A stretch of DNA of 64,000 nt from Pseudoxanthomonas dokdonensis (GTDB lineage: Bacteria > Pseudomonadota > Gammaproteobacteria > Xanthomonadales > Xanthomonadaceae), in NCBI RefSeq assembly GCF_001431405.1, contig NZ_LDJL01000011.1:310001-374000 (forward strand), given 5' to 3'. The notes under the pieces were generated by a model that was not told where the DNA came from, made no database searches, and saw only the letters and a program-made list of their open reading frames with translations. Positions 49,247-58,248 of this stretch are shown piece after piece (within the stretch, counting starts at the first letter, position 1; each line of letters starts with the position of its first letter). The translations under genes were made by a program, and so were the position numbers.

Positions 49247-49876
49247 ATGACCGATGCCGCCCAACTCCCCACGATCACCCCGATGGCCCGCCGTTTCCGC
49301 GGCTACCTGCCGGTGGTGGTGGACGTGGAAACCGGCGGCTTCGACTGGAACCGCCATGCGCTGCTGGAAATCGCGGTGGTGCCGATTGATCTGGACGAGG
49401 CCGGCGAGCTAATCCTGGGCGACACCGCCAGCGCCCACCTGATTCCCGCGCCGGGCACCGAAATCGACCCCAAGTCGCTGGAAATCACCGGCATCGTCCT
49501 CGATCATCCGTTCCGCTTCGCCAAGGCCGAGCGCGACGCACTGGATCATGTGTTCGCACCGGTCCGCGCCGCGCTCAAGAAACACGGCTGCCAGCGCGCG
49601 ATCCTGGTCGGCCACAACGCCCATTTCGACCTCAATTTCCTCAATGCCGCGGTGGCCCGGACCGGCCACAAGCGCAATCCGTTCCATCCCTTCAGCGTGT
49701 TCGACACGGTCAGCCTGGCCGGTGTCGCCTACGGCCAGACCGTGCTGGCCCGTGCGGTCCAGGCCGCCGGCATGGAATGGAATGCCGAAGACGCGCATTC
49801 GGCGGTCTACGACACCGAGCAGACCGCGCGGCTGTTCTGCAAGATTGTCAACGCCTGGCCGCGGCCGGCCGGCTGA
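49247..49876 (+). CDS. rnt: ribonuclease T
   Basis: A 209-residue DEDD 3'-5' exonuclease that trims tRNA and 5S/23S rRNA ends. Exo I motif is [21 protein letters not shown], Exo [18 protein letters not shown], Exo [17 protein letters not shown]. The length fits the family (E. coli 215 aa). It is 101 bp after hvfC, so probably separate from the RiPP operon. Confidence 0.96.
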   Translation: MTDAAQLPTITPMARRFRGYLPVVVDVETGGFDWNRHALLEIAVVPIDLDEAGELILGDTASAHLIPAPGTEIDPKSLEITGIVLDHPFRFAKAERDALDHVFAPVRAALKKHGCQRAILVGHNAHFDLNFLNAAVARTGHKRNPFHPFSVFDTVSLAGVAYGQTVLARAVQAAGMEWNAEDAHSAVYDTEQTARLFCKIVNAWPRPAG

Positions 49877-49987
49877 TTGCCCGCGCCGGCGATCCGGCGT
49901 CGCTGTCATCGCCGTGTCATGCAAGGATCATCGCGCTGCCACCAGCTGGCGCCATCCTGAGCCGTGTGCCATCGCGGAGATCCGGTG

Positions 49988-50443
49988 ATGCTGTCCCCTG
50001 CCCTGCAAGATTCCACCCTGCCCGAGCCCCTGCCGGCGATGCGTTCGCGCTGGCGCGAACATGCCATTCATATCGGTGCGGTCGCCGATGTCGAGGCGCT
50101 GGATGAGCTGGCCCGGCGCGTGTCGGCCGCCTGCGCGCATGACGGTCATTCCGCCCATCTGGTGGTAATCGCCGATGCCCAGGCCTGCCAGCGCCCGGCG
50201 CATTCGGCAATCGACTGGACCGACTGGTCAATCGGTGGTCGCTGGCTGCGCTACCAGCACCAGGCCGGTCGCCTGTTCGAGCCGGGCCATCACGAGGTAT
50301 TCGGCAACGTGGTGTTGTTCGCGCTGGCCACTGGCGTGCCGCTGTCGGCGCTGAACCTGCGCGCCTGCGACCCGCAACGACCGCTGCCCGCGGCGTGGAC
50401 CAGCCATGCACGGCCACAGGTCTACCTGCACCTGCGTCACTGA
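49988..50443 (+). CDS. hypothetical protein
   Basis: A 151-residue protein I do not recognise. It has no signal peptide or membrane segment. Features are a conserved-looking HSAHLVVIADAQACQRPAHSAIDWTDWSIGGRWLRYQHQ and a histidine-rich EPGHHEVFGNVV. GGAG stands 8 bp before the ATG. It follows rnt by 111 bp in the same direction. Likely a lineage-specific gene. Confidence 0.65.
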   Translation: MLSPALQDSTLPEPLPAMRSRWREHAIHIGAVADVEALDELARRVSAACAHDGHSAHLVVIADAQACQRPAHSAIDWTDWSIGGRWLRYQHQAGRLFEPGHHEVFGNVVLFALATGVPLSALNLRACDPQRPLPAAWTSHARPQVYLHLRH

Positions 50444-50525
50444 CATTCAAGCAATCGGCGGCTTTGCCGCTCGACAGACAGCGCGTCCAGTTTGCGACCG
50501 GCCACACTGCGGCAATGACAGCCAA

Positions 50526-51731
50526 TCAGTGCTTCGGCGGTGCGATGCCGTAGCGCTGCAGGACCTCGCGTACGCGGTCGAGCGGGATCGCCTCGACGGT
50601 CTTGCCGTTACCGCTGACCGTGGTCGCCATGAAAATCGAGTTGTAGATCGCTTCTTCCACCGCCTCCACGCTGGCCTGGAAAACGCCACTCATCTGTTCG
50701 TTCGCCAGTTCCGAGGTCTCCAGGCGGGTGGCATCGAAAGCACGCCGCACGGATGCTGCAGTGGAAAAAGCCAGCACATAGTCGCCGCTGCCGTTGGATG
50801 CGGAGCTGCCGGTGCGACCCAGCCCCATCATGCCGCGTGATGCCAAGCGGCGCAGGTTACGGTCACCGAGAGGCGCATCGGTGGCGATGATGATGATGAT
50901 GGAACCATCGCCGCGATCATCAGCCGCGCCTGGCTGGCCATTGCCCTGCAAGGCAACAGCATTCTGGAAGGCATAGCGCTCCAGTTCACGCCCGACGGGT
51001 GCTCCGGACACCTGCAACACGCCACCAAAATTGCTCTGCACCAGGACACCGACCGTCCAGCCGCCCAGTGACGCAGGCAGTACCCGTGAGGAGGTACCGA
51101 TGCCACCCTTCCAGCCAAAAGCCACCGTGCCGGTGCCAGCACCCACGCTTCCTTCCTGCACGGCACCGCTGGCAGCGGATTCCAGCGCAGTGCGTACCGC
51201 AGCGGCGGTGACCGGACGTGCGCGGATGTCATTGAGTCCACCGTCGTTGGTTTCGCCAACCACCACGTTGAGCGAGCGCACCTGATGCATGTCTGGCTGG
51301 TCCAGCATCCAGGCGGCCATTGCATCGGCCGCCTTCCACACGCAGAGCGTGCAGGTCAGCAGGATGGGCGTCTCCAACTCGCCCAGCTCATTGACCTGCG
51401 TGCTGCCAATGAACTTGCCGAATCCATTGCCCACATGCACCGCCGCGGGTACACGTGACCGGTAGGCATTGCCGGAGTGCGGAAAGATCGCGGTAACACC
51501 GGTACGCACGGTATCCCCTTCCTTCAGAGTCACCTGGCCGACGCGCACGTCGGCCACGTCGGTAATGGCGTTGTGCTTGCCGGGCGCGAAGATACCGGGC
51601 GCGACACCGAGGTCACGAGCACGCAGGCGCGTGTCATCGCGTGCCGTGGCCGGCAACGAACAGGACAGTAGAAGGAGCGGACCCAGGACGTGACGGGCCC
51701 AGGAGAATATCCGGCGGCATCCAGTGCTCAT
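50526..51731 (-). CDS. P1 (S58) family peptidase, DmpA/L-aminopeptidase D-esterase type
   Basis: A 401-residue exported protein. The N-terminal hydrophobic stretch ends LLLLSCSLPATA, so it could be a lipoprotein (Cys24) or cleaved after ATA. The catalytic Ser277 is in GDGSIIIIIATDAPLGD; the family self-cleaves before this Ser to make an Ntn-type nucleophile. Asn in SNFGG supports the assignment. It would release N-terminal residues from peptides or beta-peptides. Five ATC codons in a row encode the Ile run. It lies 20 bp before rlmB. Confidence 0.9.
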   Translation of the reverse strand: MSTGCRRIFSWARHVLGPLLLLSCSLPATARDDTRLRARDLGVAPGIFAPGKHNAITDVADVRVGQVTLKEGDTVRTGVTAIFPHSGNAYRSRVPAAVHVGNGFGKFIGSTQVNELGELETPILLTCTLCVWKAADAMAAWMLDQPDMHQVRSLNVVVGETNDGGLNDIRARPVTAAAVRTALESAASGAVQEGSVGAGTGTVAFGWKGGIGTSSRVLPASLGGWTVGVLVQSNFGGVLQVSGAPVGRELERYAFQNAVALQGNGQPGAADDRGDGSIIIIIATDAPLGDRNLRRLASRGMMGLGRTGSSASNGSGDYVLAFSTAASVRRAFDATRLETSELANEQMSGVFQASVEAVEEAIYNSIFMATTVSGNGKTVEAIPLDRVREVLQRYGIAPPKH

Positions 51732-51751
51732 ACAAGATCCCTGTTAGCGCA

Positions 51752-52495
51752 TTAGCGGCGCTGGCGGACCGCTTCGAACAGGGTCACGCCGGTGGCGACC
51801 GACACGTTCAGGCTTTCGATATCGCCGGGCATCGGAATTTTGACCAGGCCATCGCAATGTTCGCGGGTCAGACGGCGCATGCCGTCACCTTCGCCGCCCA
51901 GCACCAGCGCGATGTTGCCGCGCAGGTCGGTGGCGTACAGGCTGGCGTCGGCTTCGCCGGCCAGTCCGTAGATCCAGACCCCAAGTTTCTGCAGGTCTTT
52001 CAGGCAACGGGCCAGATTGGTCACCGCGACCACCGGGATGCGGTCGGCGGCGCCGGCCGACGTCTTGCGCACGGTGGCATTGATGCCAACCGACTTGTCC
52101 TTCGGAATGATCACCGCGGTCACCCCGGCGGCAGCGGCGCTGCGCAGGCAGGCGCCCAGGTTGTGCGGATCCTGGACACCGTCGAGCACCAGTACCAGCG
52201 CCTTGCCTTCGGCGGCTTCGACCAGCCCCTGCAGTTCGCTCTCGTCCCAGGTACGGGCAGCGGCATAGCGCGCGGCCACGCCCTGGTGGCGGACCGAACC
52301 GCCGACACCATCCAGCGCCTGGCCATTGACCCGGCGCACCTCGATACCCTTGCGGCGGGCGTTCTCCTCGATTTCGGTCAGGCGGGTGTTCTTGCTGCCG
52401 CCTTCGACCAGCACCTCGCGCACGTTGTCGGCATCGTTCTCGATCGCCGAGGCCACGGCGTTGACGCCGACAATCCACTGGTTCTGCTTGCTCAT
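51752..52495 (-). CDS. rlmB: 23S rRNA 2'-O-ribose G2251 methyltransferase RlmB
   Basis: A 247-residue SpoU/TrmH (SPOUT) methyltransferase. The N-terminal substrate-binding part begins MSKQNQWIVGVNAVASAIEN. The knotted domain has LDGVQDPHNLGACLRSAAAAG, LVLGGEGDGMRRLTREHCD and IPMPGDIESLNVSVATGVTLFE. It methylates G2251 in the P loop of 23S rRNA. It follows rnr, with 90 bp between, as in many gammaproteobacteria (rnr-rlmB). Confidence 0.96.
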   Translation of the reverse strand: MSKQNQWIVGVNAVASAIENDADNVREVLVEGGSKNTRLTEIEENARRKGIEVRRVNGQALDGVGGSVRHQGVAARYAAARTWDESELQGLVEAAEGKALVLVLDGVQDPHNLGACLRSAAAAGVTAVIIPKDKSVGINATVRKTSAGAADRIPVVAVTNLARCLKDLQKLGVWIYGLAGEADASLYATDLRGNIALVLGGEGDGMRRLTREHCDGLVKIPMPGDIESLNVSVATGVTLFEAVRQRR

Positions 52496-52585
52496 GGGCA
52501 CTTCATTGTTGGATGCGGCAGCGTGCCCACCCGTGCCCCGCCGACAGGCGGCCGGGGCGCGGCGGACCACTCCCGCAGGGAGGGA

Positions 52586-55027
52586 TCAGTATTTCTGCTT
52601 CTTGCGCTTGGCCGGCTGTCCACGCGGCGGCGGCGCAGCGGCCGTCTCCTGCGCATCCTCCACCAGCTTGAAGTCGATCTTGCGCTCTTCCAGGCTCGCC
52701 TTCATCACGATCACCCGGACCGGATCGCCCAGCCGGAACTCGCGCCCGCGGCGTTCGCCGGACAGGGTTTTGCGGATGGGGTCGAAATGATAGTAGTCAT
52801 TCGGCAGCTGGGTCACATGGACCAGGCCGTTGACCTTGGATTCGTTCAGCTCGACGAACAGGCCAAAGCTGGTGACCCCGCTGATGACGCCGTCGAACTG
52901 GCCACCGACGTGTTTTTCCATCCACGCCGCGCGATAGCGATCGTCGACCTCGCGCTCGGCCTCGTCGGCACGACGCTCGCGTTCGGAGCATTGCAGCGCC
53001 AGCGCGGTCATCTGGTGCGGCGTGTACTGGAAGTTCTCCAGCTTGCCGCCACTGAGCCCGTACTTGATCGCCCGGTGCACCAGCAGGTCGGGATAGCGCC
53101 GGATCGGCGAGGTGAAGTGCGCGTACGCCTCCAGTGCCAGGCCGAAGTGGCCGGCATTATCCGGTGAATACACGGCCATTGACTGGCTGCGCAGCAATAC
53201 CGATTCCAGCAGCGTGGCGTCGACCCGGTCGCGCACCTTCTTCAGCAACTGGGTGAAATCCTTCGGCTGCACCTTGCTCCAGGCCGGCATGCTGAGCTTG
53301 AATTCCTTGAGGAATTCCAGCAGGTCGGCGTACTTGGATTCCGGCGGCTTGTCGTGCACGCGGTACGGGGCCGGGATATGCCGTGCCAGCAGATAGCGCG
53401 CCGCCTCGACATTGGCGGCGATCATGCATTCCTCGATCAGCTTGTGGGCGTCGTTCCGCTGCAGCATGCCGGCCTGGGTCACTTCGCCGGTGTTGTCGAG
53501 CACGAAGCGCACTTCCGAGGATTCGAACTCGATGGCACCGCGCTTGGCCCGCGCCTTGGCCAGCACCTGGTACAGCTGGTGCAGGCGTTCGACCTGCGGT
53601 TGCTGCTCACCCAGGGTCACTCGCTCCTCGCCTTCCAGCCCGACCGCATTCCAGACCTGGGTATAGGTCAGCCGCGCGTGCGAGTTCATCACCGCCTCGT
53701 AGAAACGCGAGCGGGTCACCTGGCCATCGCGGTCCACCTGCATGTCGCAGACAAAGCACATGCGGTTGACCCTGGGATTGAGCGAACAGATGCCGTTGGA
53801 CAATGTCTCCGGCAGCATCGGCACCACGAAACCGGGAAAGTACACCGAGGTCGCGCGCTTCTGCGCTTCGTCGTCCAGTGGCGTGCCCGGACGCACGTAA
53901 TGCGAGACATCGGCAATCGCCACCACCAGCCGGAAACCTTCCGCATTGGTTTCGCAATAGACCGCGTCATCGAAGTCCTTGGCGTCCTCACCGTCGATGG
54001 TCACCAGCGGCATGCTGCGCAGGTCGACGCGGTCGCCGAACATCGACTCGTCCACCTGCAACGGCACCGCGGTCGCCTCGCCCAGCACTTCCGGCGGGAA
54101 CTCATGCGGCAGGTCGTGGCCATGGATGGCCGCTTCCACCACCAGCGACGGGGTCAGCTTGTCACCCAGCACGGTCAGGATGCGGCCAATCGGCGGGCGC
54201 CGCGAGTCCGGTGCCTGGGTCAGCTCGCAGACCACCAGTTGGCCGTCGCGCGCGCCCATGGTGGCGTCCGGCGGTATCTGGATGTTGCGCTGGATCCGCT
54301 TGTCGTCGGGCTCGACGTAGGCAATGCCACCCTCGAAGCCGAAGCGGCCGATCAGGCGGTTGAGGCGCCGTTCCAGCACCCGCACGATGCGGCCTTCGCC
54401 GCGGCCGCGGTTGTCGACGCCATTCAAGTTGGCCAGCACCCGGTCGCCGTGCATGACCTTGCGCATTTCATAGGGCGGCAGGAACAGGTCGTCGCCGCCG
54501 GCCTCCGGGCGCAGGAAGCCGAAGCCGTCCGGGTTGGCGATCACCACGCCGGGGACCAGGTTCATCTGTTGCGACGGCGCATACGCACCGCGGCGGTTCT
54601 GCACCAGCTGGCCGTCACGCAGCATCGCCGACAGCCGCTTGCTCAGCGCCTCGAAACGATCCTCGGCGACCAGCTGCAGCGCGCCGGCCAGTTCTTCCGC
54701 GGTCTGCGGACCATCGCAGGACTCCAGCAGCTCGAGGATGGCCTCGCGGCTGGCAATCGGATTCTCATAGCGCGCCGCCTCGCGGTTGGCATGCGGGTCG
54801 CGGAACTCACCGGCCGGCTTGCGTGGGGGCGCCGGCTTGCCGCCGCGACCGGGCAACGGCGGCAATACTTCCGGCATCCACGGCGGCCGCGCCGACTTGC
54901 CCGCCGGCTTGGCGCCCCTGGCGGGCGGCTTGCCACCGGATTTGGCGGCGGCGCCCTTGCCGGACGCGCTCTTGCGCGGCTTGGCGGTGGCGGACTTGCT
55001 GGCGCTTTTCTTGGTTTTTTTTGTCAT
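52586..55027 (-). CDS. rnr: ribonuclease R
   Basis: An 813-residue 3'-5' exoribonuclease that degrades structured RNA. Order: a Lys/Ala/Pro-rich basic N-terminal extension (about 75 residues), helix-turn-helix-like region, two cold-shock domains, RNB catalytic domain with DGEDAKDFDDAV, and S1 domain (GVISGVTSFGLFVELNESKVNGLVHV), then a short basic tail. The start MTKKTKKSASK was chosen; the frame upstream enters the tRNA-Leu region. Co-oriented with rlmB. Confidence 0.97.
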   Translation of the reverse strand: MTKKTKKSASKSATAKPRKSASGKGAAAKSGGKPPARGAKPAGKSARPPWMPEVLPPLPGRGGKPAPPRKPAGEFRDPHANREAARYENPIASREAILELLESCDGPQTAEELAGALQLVAEDRFEALSKRLSAMLRDGQLVQNRRGAYAPSQQMNLVPGVVIANPDGFGFLRPEAGGDDLFLPPYEMRKVMHGDRVLANLNGVDNRGRGEGRIVRVLERRLNRLIGRFGFEGGIAYVEPDDKRIQRNIQIPPDATMGARDGQLVVCELTQAPDSRRPPIGRILTVLGDKLTPSLVVEAAIHGHDLPHEFPPEVLGEATAVPLQVDESMFGDRVDLRSMPLVTIDGEDAKDFDDAVYCETNAEGFRLVVAIADVSHYVRPGTPLDDEAQKRATSVYFPGFVVPMLPETLSNGICSLNPRVNRMCFVCDMQVDRDGQVTRSRFYEAVMNSHARLTYTQVWNAVGLEGEERVTLGEQQPQVERLHQLYQVLAKARAKRGAIEFESSEVRFVLDNTGEVTQAGMLQRNDAHKLIEECMIAANVEAARYLLARHIPAPYRVHDKPPESKYADLLEFLKEFKLSMPAWSKVQPKDFTQLLKKVRDRVDATLLESVLLRSQSMAVYSPDNAGHFGLALEAYAHFTSPIRRYPDLLVHRAIKYGLSGGKLENFQYTPHQMTALALQCSERERRADEAEREVDDRYRAAWMEKHVGGQFDGVISGVTSFGLFVELNESKVNGLVHVTQLPNDYYHFDPIRKTLSGERRGREFRLGDPVRVIVMKASLEERKIDFKLVEDAQETAAAPPPRGQPAKRKKQKY

Positions 55028-55076
55028 GCCGGCATGGTACACCCCGACTGAATCCACAACGCGTGAGCAAAAGTGT

Positions 55077-55105
55077 TTGACATTTTTTTTTCGCCCCCCC
55101 AAAAT
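55077..55105 (+). promoter_or_regulatory. predicted promoter of tRNA-Leu
   Basis: Consensus TTGACA (-35) and CAAAAT (-10) are 17 bp apart. The tRNA 5' end is 14 bp past the -10. A run of eight to nine T and one of seven C fill the spacer. Confidence 0.75.
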
Positions 55106-55118
55106 GCGCGCCTCACCT

Positions 55119-55205
55119 GCCCAGGTGGCGGAATTGGTAGACGCACTAGCTTCAGGTGCTAGCGGGGGCAACTTCGTGGAGGTTCGAGTCCTCTTCTGGG
55201 CACCA
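55119..55205 (+). tRNA. tRNA-Leu (anticodon CAG)
   Basis: An 87-nt class II tRNA. Acceptor GCCCAGG/TCTGGGC, D-loop GGCGGAATTGGTAGACGC, anticodon stem CTAGC/GCTAG with loop TTCAGGT (anticodon CAG), long variable arm, T-arm GGAGGTTCGAGTCCTC, and encoded CCA. It decodes CUG, the most used Leu codon in this genome. Confidence 0.96.
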
Positions 55206-55248
55206 TCTTGAAAATGCGACGGTCTTCGGGCCTTCGAAAGATGACATC

Positions 55249-55273
55249 AAACCCCGCTCTGGCGGGGTTTTTT
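55249..55273 (+). terminator. rho-independent terminator of tRNA-Leu
   Basis: AAACCCCGC and GCGGGGTTT pair around TCTG and are followed by three more T. It ends the tRNA transcript about 75 bp upstream of parC. Confidence 0.9.
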
Positions 55274-55347
55274 GTTGCCTGTCGCATGCGCCGAGACCGG
55301 CGCGGGTAGAATTACGGTCAGGTTTTTACCAGCGAATGACTGCCCTG

Positions 55348-57600
55348 ATGAGCGATACCCCCGACACCGTACGCGGCACCTTCCACGGCTTCGAACAGAT
55401 TCCGCTGCGCGAGTACGCCGAACGCGCCTACCTGGACTACTCGATGTACGTGGTGCTGGACCGCGCACTGCCCTTCATCGGCGACGGGCTCAAGCCGGTG
55501 CAACGGCGCATCATCTATTCGATGAGCGAGCTGGGCCTGAACGCCAGCGCCAAGCCGAAGAAATCGGCGCGTACCGTCGGCGACGTCATCGGTAAATTCC
55601 ATCCGCATGGCGACAGCGCGTGCTACGAGGCGCTGGTGCTGATGGCGCAGCCGTTTTCCTATCGCTATCCGCTGATCGAAGGCCAGGGCAACTTCGGTTC
55701 CACCGACGACCCCAAGTCGTTCGCGGCGATGCGCTACACCGAGTCCAAGTTGACCCCGATTGCCGAGGTCCTGCTCGGCGAACTCGGCCACGGCACGGTC
55801 GACTGGACCGCCAATTTCGATGGCACCCTGCAGGAGCCGACCTGGATGCCGGCACGGCTGCCGCACCTGCTGCTCAACGGCACCACCGGCATCGCGGTCG
55901 GCATGGCCACCGACGTTCCGCCGCACAATCTCAATGAAGTGGTCAGCGCCTGCATCCGCCTGCTCGACGATCCCGACTGCACGGTAGCCGACCTGTGCGA
56001 GCACGTGCGCGGTCCGGACTACCCCAGCCAGGCCGAGATCATCACCCCGGCCGATGACCTGCGCGCCATCTACGAAACCGGCCACGGCAGCGTCCGCGCC
56101 CGCGCCACCTTCGTTCGCGAAGCCGCCAACATCGTCATCCATGCGCTGCCCTACCAGGTCTCGCCATCCAAGGTCATCGAACAGATCGCCGCGCAGATGC
56201 GGGCCAAGAAGCTGCCGTGGCTGGAAGACATCCGCGACGAGTCCGACCACCGCAATCCGGTGCGGGTGGTGTTGATCCCGCGCTCCAACCGGGTCGACGC
56301 CGAGCAGCTGATGGGCCATTTGTTCGCCACCACCGACCTGGAAAAGAGCTACCGGGTCAACATGAACATCATCGGCCTGGACGGGCGACCGCAGGTCAAG
56401 AACCTGAAAGTCCTGCTCGACGAATGGCTGACCTTCCGCCACGACACCGTGGTGCGCAGGCTCAAGCATCGCCTGGACAAGGTCGAACGTCGCCTGCACC
56501 TGTTGGAAGGCCTGCTGGTCGCGTTCCTCAACCTGGACGAAGTGATCCGCATCATCCGCAGCGAAGACGAGCCCAAGCCGGTGCTGATGGCCCGCTTCAA
56601 GCTCAGCGAGGACCAGACCGACTACATCCTCGACACCAAGCTGCGCCAGCTGGCACGGCTGGAAGAAATGAAGATCCGCGGCGAACAGGATGAACTGGAT
56701 GCCGAACGCGACCGCCTGATCAGCACCCTCGGTTCGAAAGCCAAGCTGAAGAAGCTGATCAAGGACGAGTTGATCGCCGACGCCAAGAAATTTGGCGACG
56801 CACGGATGTCGCCGCTGGTGCAACGCGAAGCCGCCCAGGCGCTGGATGAAACCGAACTGCTGTCCAGCGAGCCGATGACCGTGGTGGTGTCGGAGAAAGG
56901 CTGGGTACGCGCGGCCAAGGGTCATGATGTCGATGCGTCCAGCCTGTCCTACCGCGAGGGCGATGGATTGCTGGCCGCGGTTCGCAGCCGCAGCACCCAG
57001 CAGGTCGCCTTCATCGATTCCAATGGCCGCAGCTATTCCACTGCCGTACACACCCTGCCTTCGGCCCGCGGCAACGGCGAGCCGCTGACCGGCCGCTTCT
57101 CGCCAGCCGCTGGCGCCGGCTTCCAGGCCCTGGCCAGCGGCGGCAACGATGACCGCTTCGTGCTGGCGTCCTCGCATGGCTATGGCTTCGTCACCCGCTT
57201 CGAGAACCTCACCGGGCGCCAGAAAGCCGGCAAGGCGATGCTCAACCTGACCACCAATGCCAAGGTGCTGCAGCCGGCCGCGGTCGCCAATCTGGAAACC
57301 GATCGCATCGTCGCCGTCACCAGCGCCGGCCACCTGCTGGCGTTCGCGATCAGCGAGCTGCCGGAACTGGACAAAGGCAAGGGCAACAAGATCATCGAGA
57401 TTCCCAAGGCCAAGCTGGGCACCGAACGGGTGGTCGCGGTGGCGGCGGTGGCGCCCGGTTCAACCCTGCTGGTGCGCAGCGGCCAGCGGACGATGTCGCT
57501 GTCGTTCAAGGATCTGGACACCTATCTGGGCGCGCGAGCCTCGCGCGGTGGCTTATTGCCGCGAGGGTGGCAGAAAGTCGACGGTCTGGACGTGGAGTAA
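55348..57600 (+). CDS. parC: DNA topoisomerase IV subunit A
   Basis: A 750-residue type IIA topoisomerase subunit that decatenates chromosomes with ParE. The N-terminus is [32 protein letters not shown]. The quinolone-resistance region is [12 protein letters not shown] (Ser and the following residues unaltered in type) and the catalytic Tyr is in [12 protein letters not shown]. The C-terminal beta-pinwheel follows. Start [10 protein letters not shown] was preferred; an ATG four codons earlier is possible. The last five codons are copied three times downstream as part of about 104-bp repeats. Confidence 0.97.
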   Translation: MSDTPDTVRGTFHGFEQIPLREYAERAYLDYSMYVVLDRALPFIGDGLKPVQRRIIYSMSELGLNASAKPKKSARTVGDVIGKFHPHGDSACYEALVLMAQPFSYRYPLIEGQGNFGSTDDPKSFAAMRYTESKLTPIAEVLLGELGHGTVDWTANFDGTLQEPTWMPARLPHLLLNGTTGIAVGMATDVPPHNLNEVVSACIRLLDDPDCTVADLCEHVRGPDYPSQAEIITPADDLRAIYETGHGSVRARATFVREAANIVIHALPYQVSPSKVIEQIAAQMRAKKLPWLEDIRDESDHRNPVRVVLIPRSNRVDAEQLMGHLFATTDLEKSYRVNMNIIGLDGRPQVKNLKVLLDEWLTFRHDTVVRRLKHRLDKVERRLHLLEGLLVAFLNLDEVIRIIRSEDEPKPVLMARFKLSEDQTDYILDTKLRQLARLEEMKIRGEQDELDAERDRLISTLGSKAKLKKLIKDELIADAKKFGDARMSPLVQREAAQALDETELLSSEPMTVVVSEKGWVRAAKGHDVDASSLSYREGDGLLAAVRSRSTQQVAFIDSNGRSYSTAVHTLPSARGNGEPLTGRFSPAAGAGFQALASGGNDDRFVLASSHGYGFVTRFENLTGRQKAGKAMLNLTTNAKVLQPAAVANLETDRIVAVTSAGHLLAFAISELPELDKGKGNKIIEIPKAKLGTERVVAVAAVAPGSTLLVRSGQRTMSLSFKDLDTYLGARASRGGLLPRGWQKVDGLDVE

Positions 57601-57980
57601 ACACCGATCGTTGCACCAGGCTTTTCATTATCCGGGCGCGTGGCGACGCGTTCGTCAATGTCGCCACGTCCTGTTAGCCGGGGCGCGGCCTGGACGTGGA
57701 GTAAGCACCGCTCGTTGCACCAGGCTTTTCATTATCCGGACGCGTGGCGACGCGTTCATCGATATCGCCACGTCCTGTTGGCCGGGGCGCGGCCTGGACG
57801 TAAAGTAAGCAACGCTATCCCCGCATCAGGTTTTTCACTATCCGGGCGCGTGGCGACGCGTTCGTCGATGTCGCCACGTCCTGTTGGCCGGGGCGCGGCT
57901 TGGACGTGGAGTAAGCAACGCTATCCCCGCATCAGGTTTTTCACTATCCGGGCGCGTGGCGACGCGTTCGTCGATACCGG
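57586..57980 (+). repeat. 104-106-bp tandem repeats starting in the parC stop region (about 3.8 copies)
   Basis: The unit begins CTGGACGTGGAGTAA, the last 15 bp of parC, and recurs at 57690, 57794 and 57900 (spacings 104, 104 and 106). Each unit has a hairpin with arms CGTGGCGAC and GTCGCCACG (12-nt loop), slightly changed in the second copy, and missing the right arm in the last. The final copy dissolves into unrelated sequence after about 76 bp. Between units the differences are few; copies three and four share a 2-bp longer segment and so are the most recent pair or share a converted part. Confidence 0.93.
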
Positions 57981-58248
57981 AGCGTCTATTCACCGCGGCG
58001 CGCCTCGATGCCGCACGCTGTGTGCACGGCGGCGGCACCCAACAACGCCGAATCAGGTATTTGTCACCTGGTTAACGTAGCTATCCTGCTGCGGTGCATG
58101 CAAGATGCTGGACCTCGACTTCGCTGTACACCAAGCCGTCTTCAAGCTCAGGTAAGGGCTTCAACGGATTGCTTGCGTGTGCATTACCCAGCCATTAGTC
58201 GTACCTTGGCCGGAAGGCGCGGCCAACGCGGCACCCATCATTGCCACC
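57981..58248. other. gene-free interval between the repeats and the K+ channel gene
   Basis: No supported gene. A short stretch near 57985-58020 faintly resembles the start of a further degraded repeat. No clear promoter was found. Confidence 0.45.

Noticed and set aside
55318-57333. A 671-residue reading frame on the minus strand opposite parC
   Set aside because: Antisense to parC, with no recognisable domain or ribosome-binding site.
38381-57980. CRISPR arrays at the two tandem repeat loci
   Set aside because: The repeats are head-to-tail units of 169 and about 104 bp with near-identical spacers and contain gene ends. There are no unique spacers and no cas genes.
57640-58080. A 146-residue reading frame across the parC repeats
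   Set aside because: It is translated repeat DNA with the same peptide motif recurring in a shifting frame; not a likely protein.
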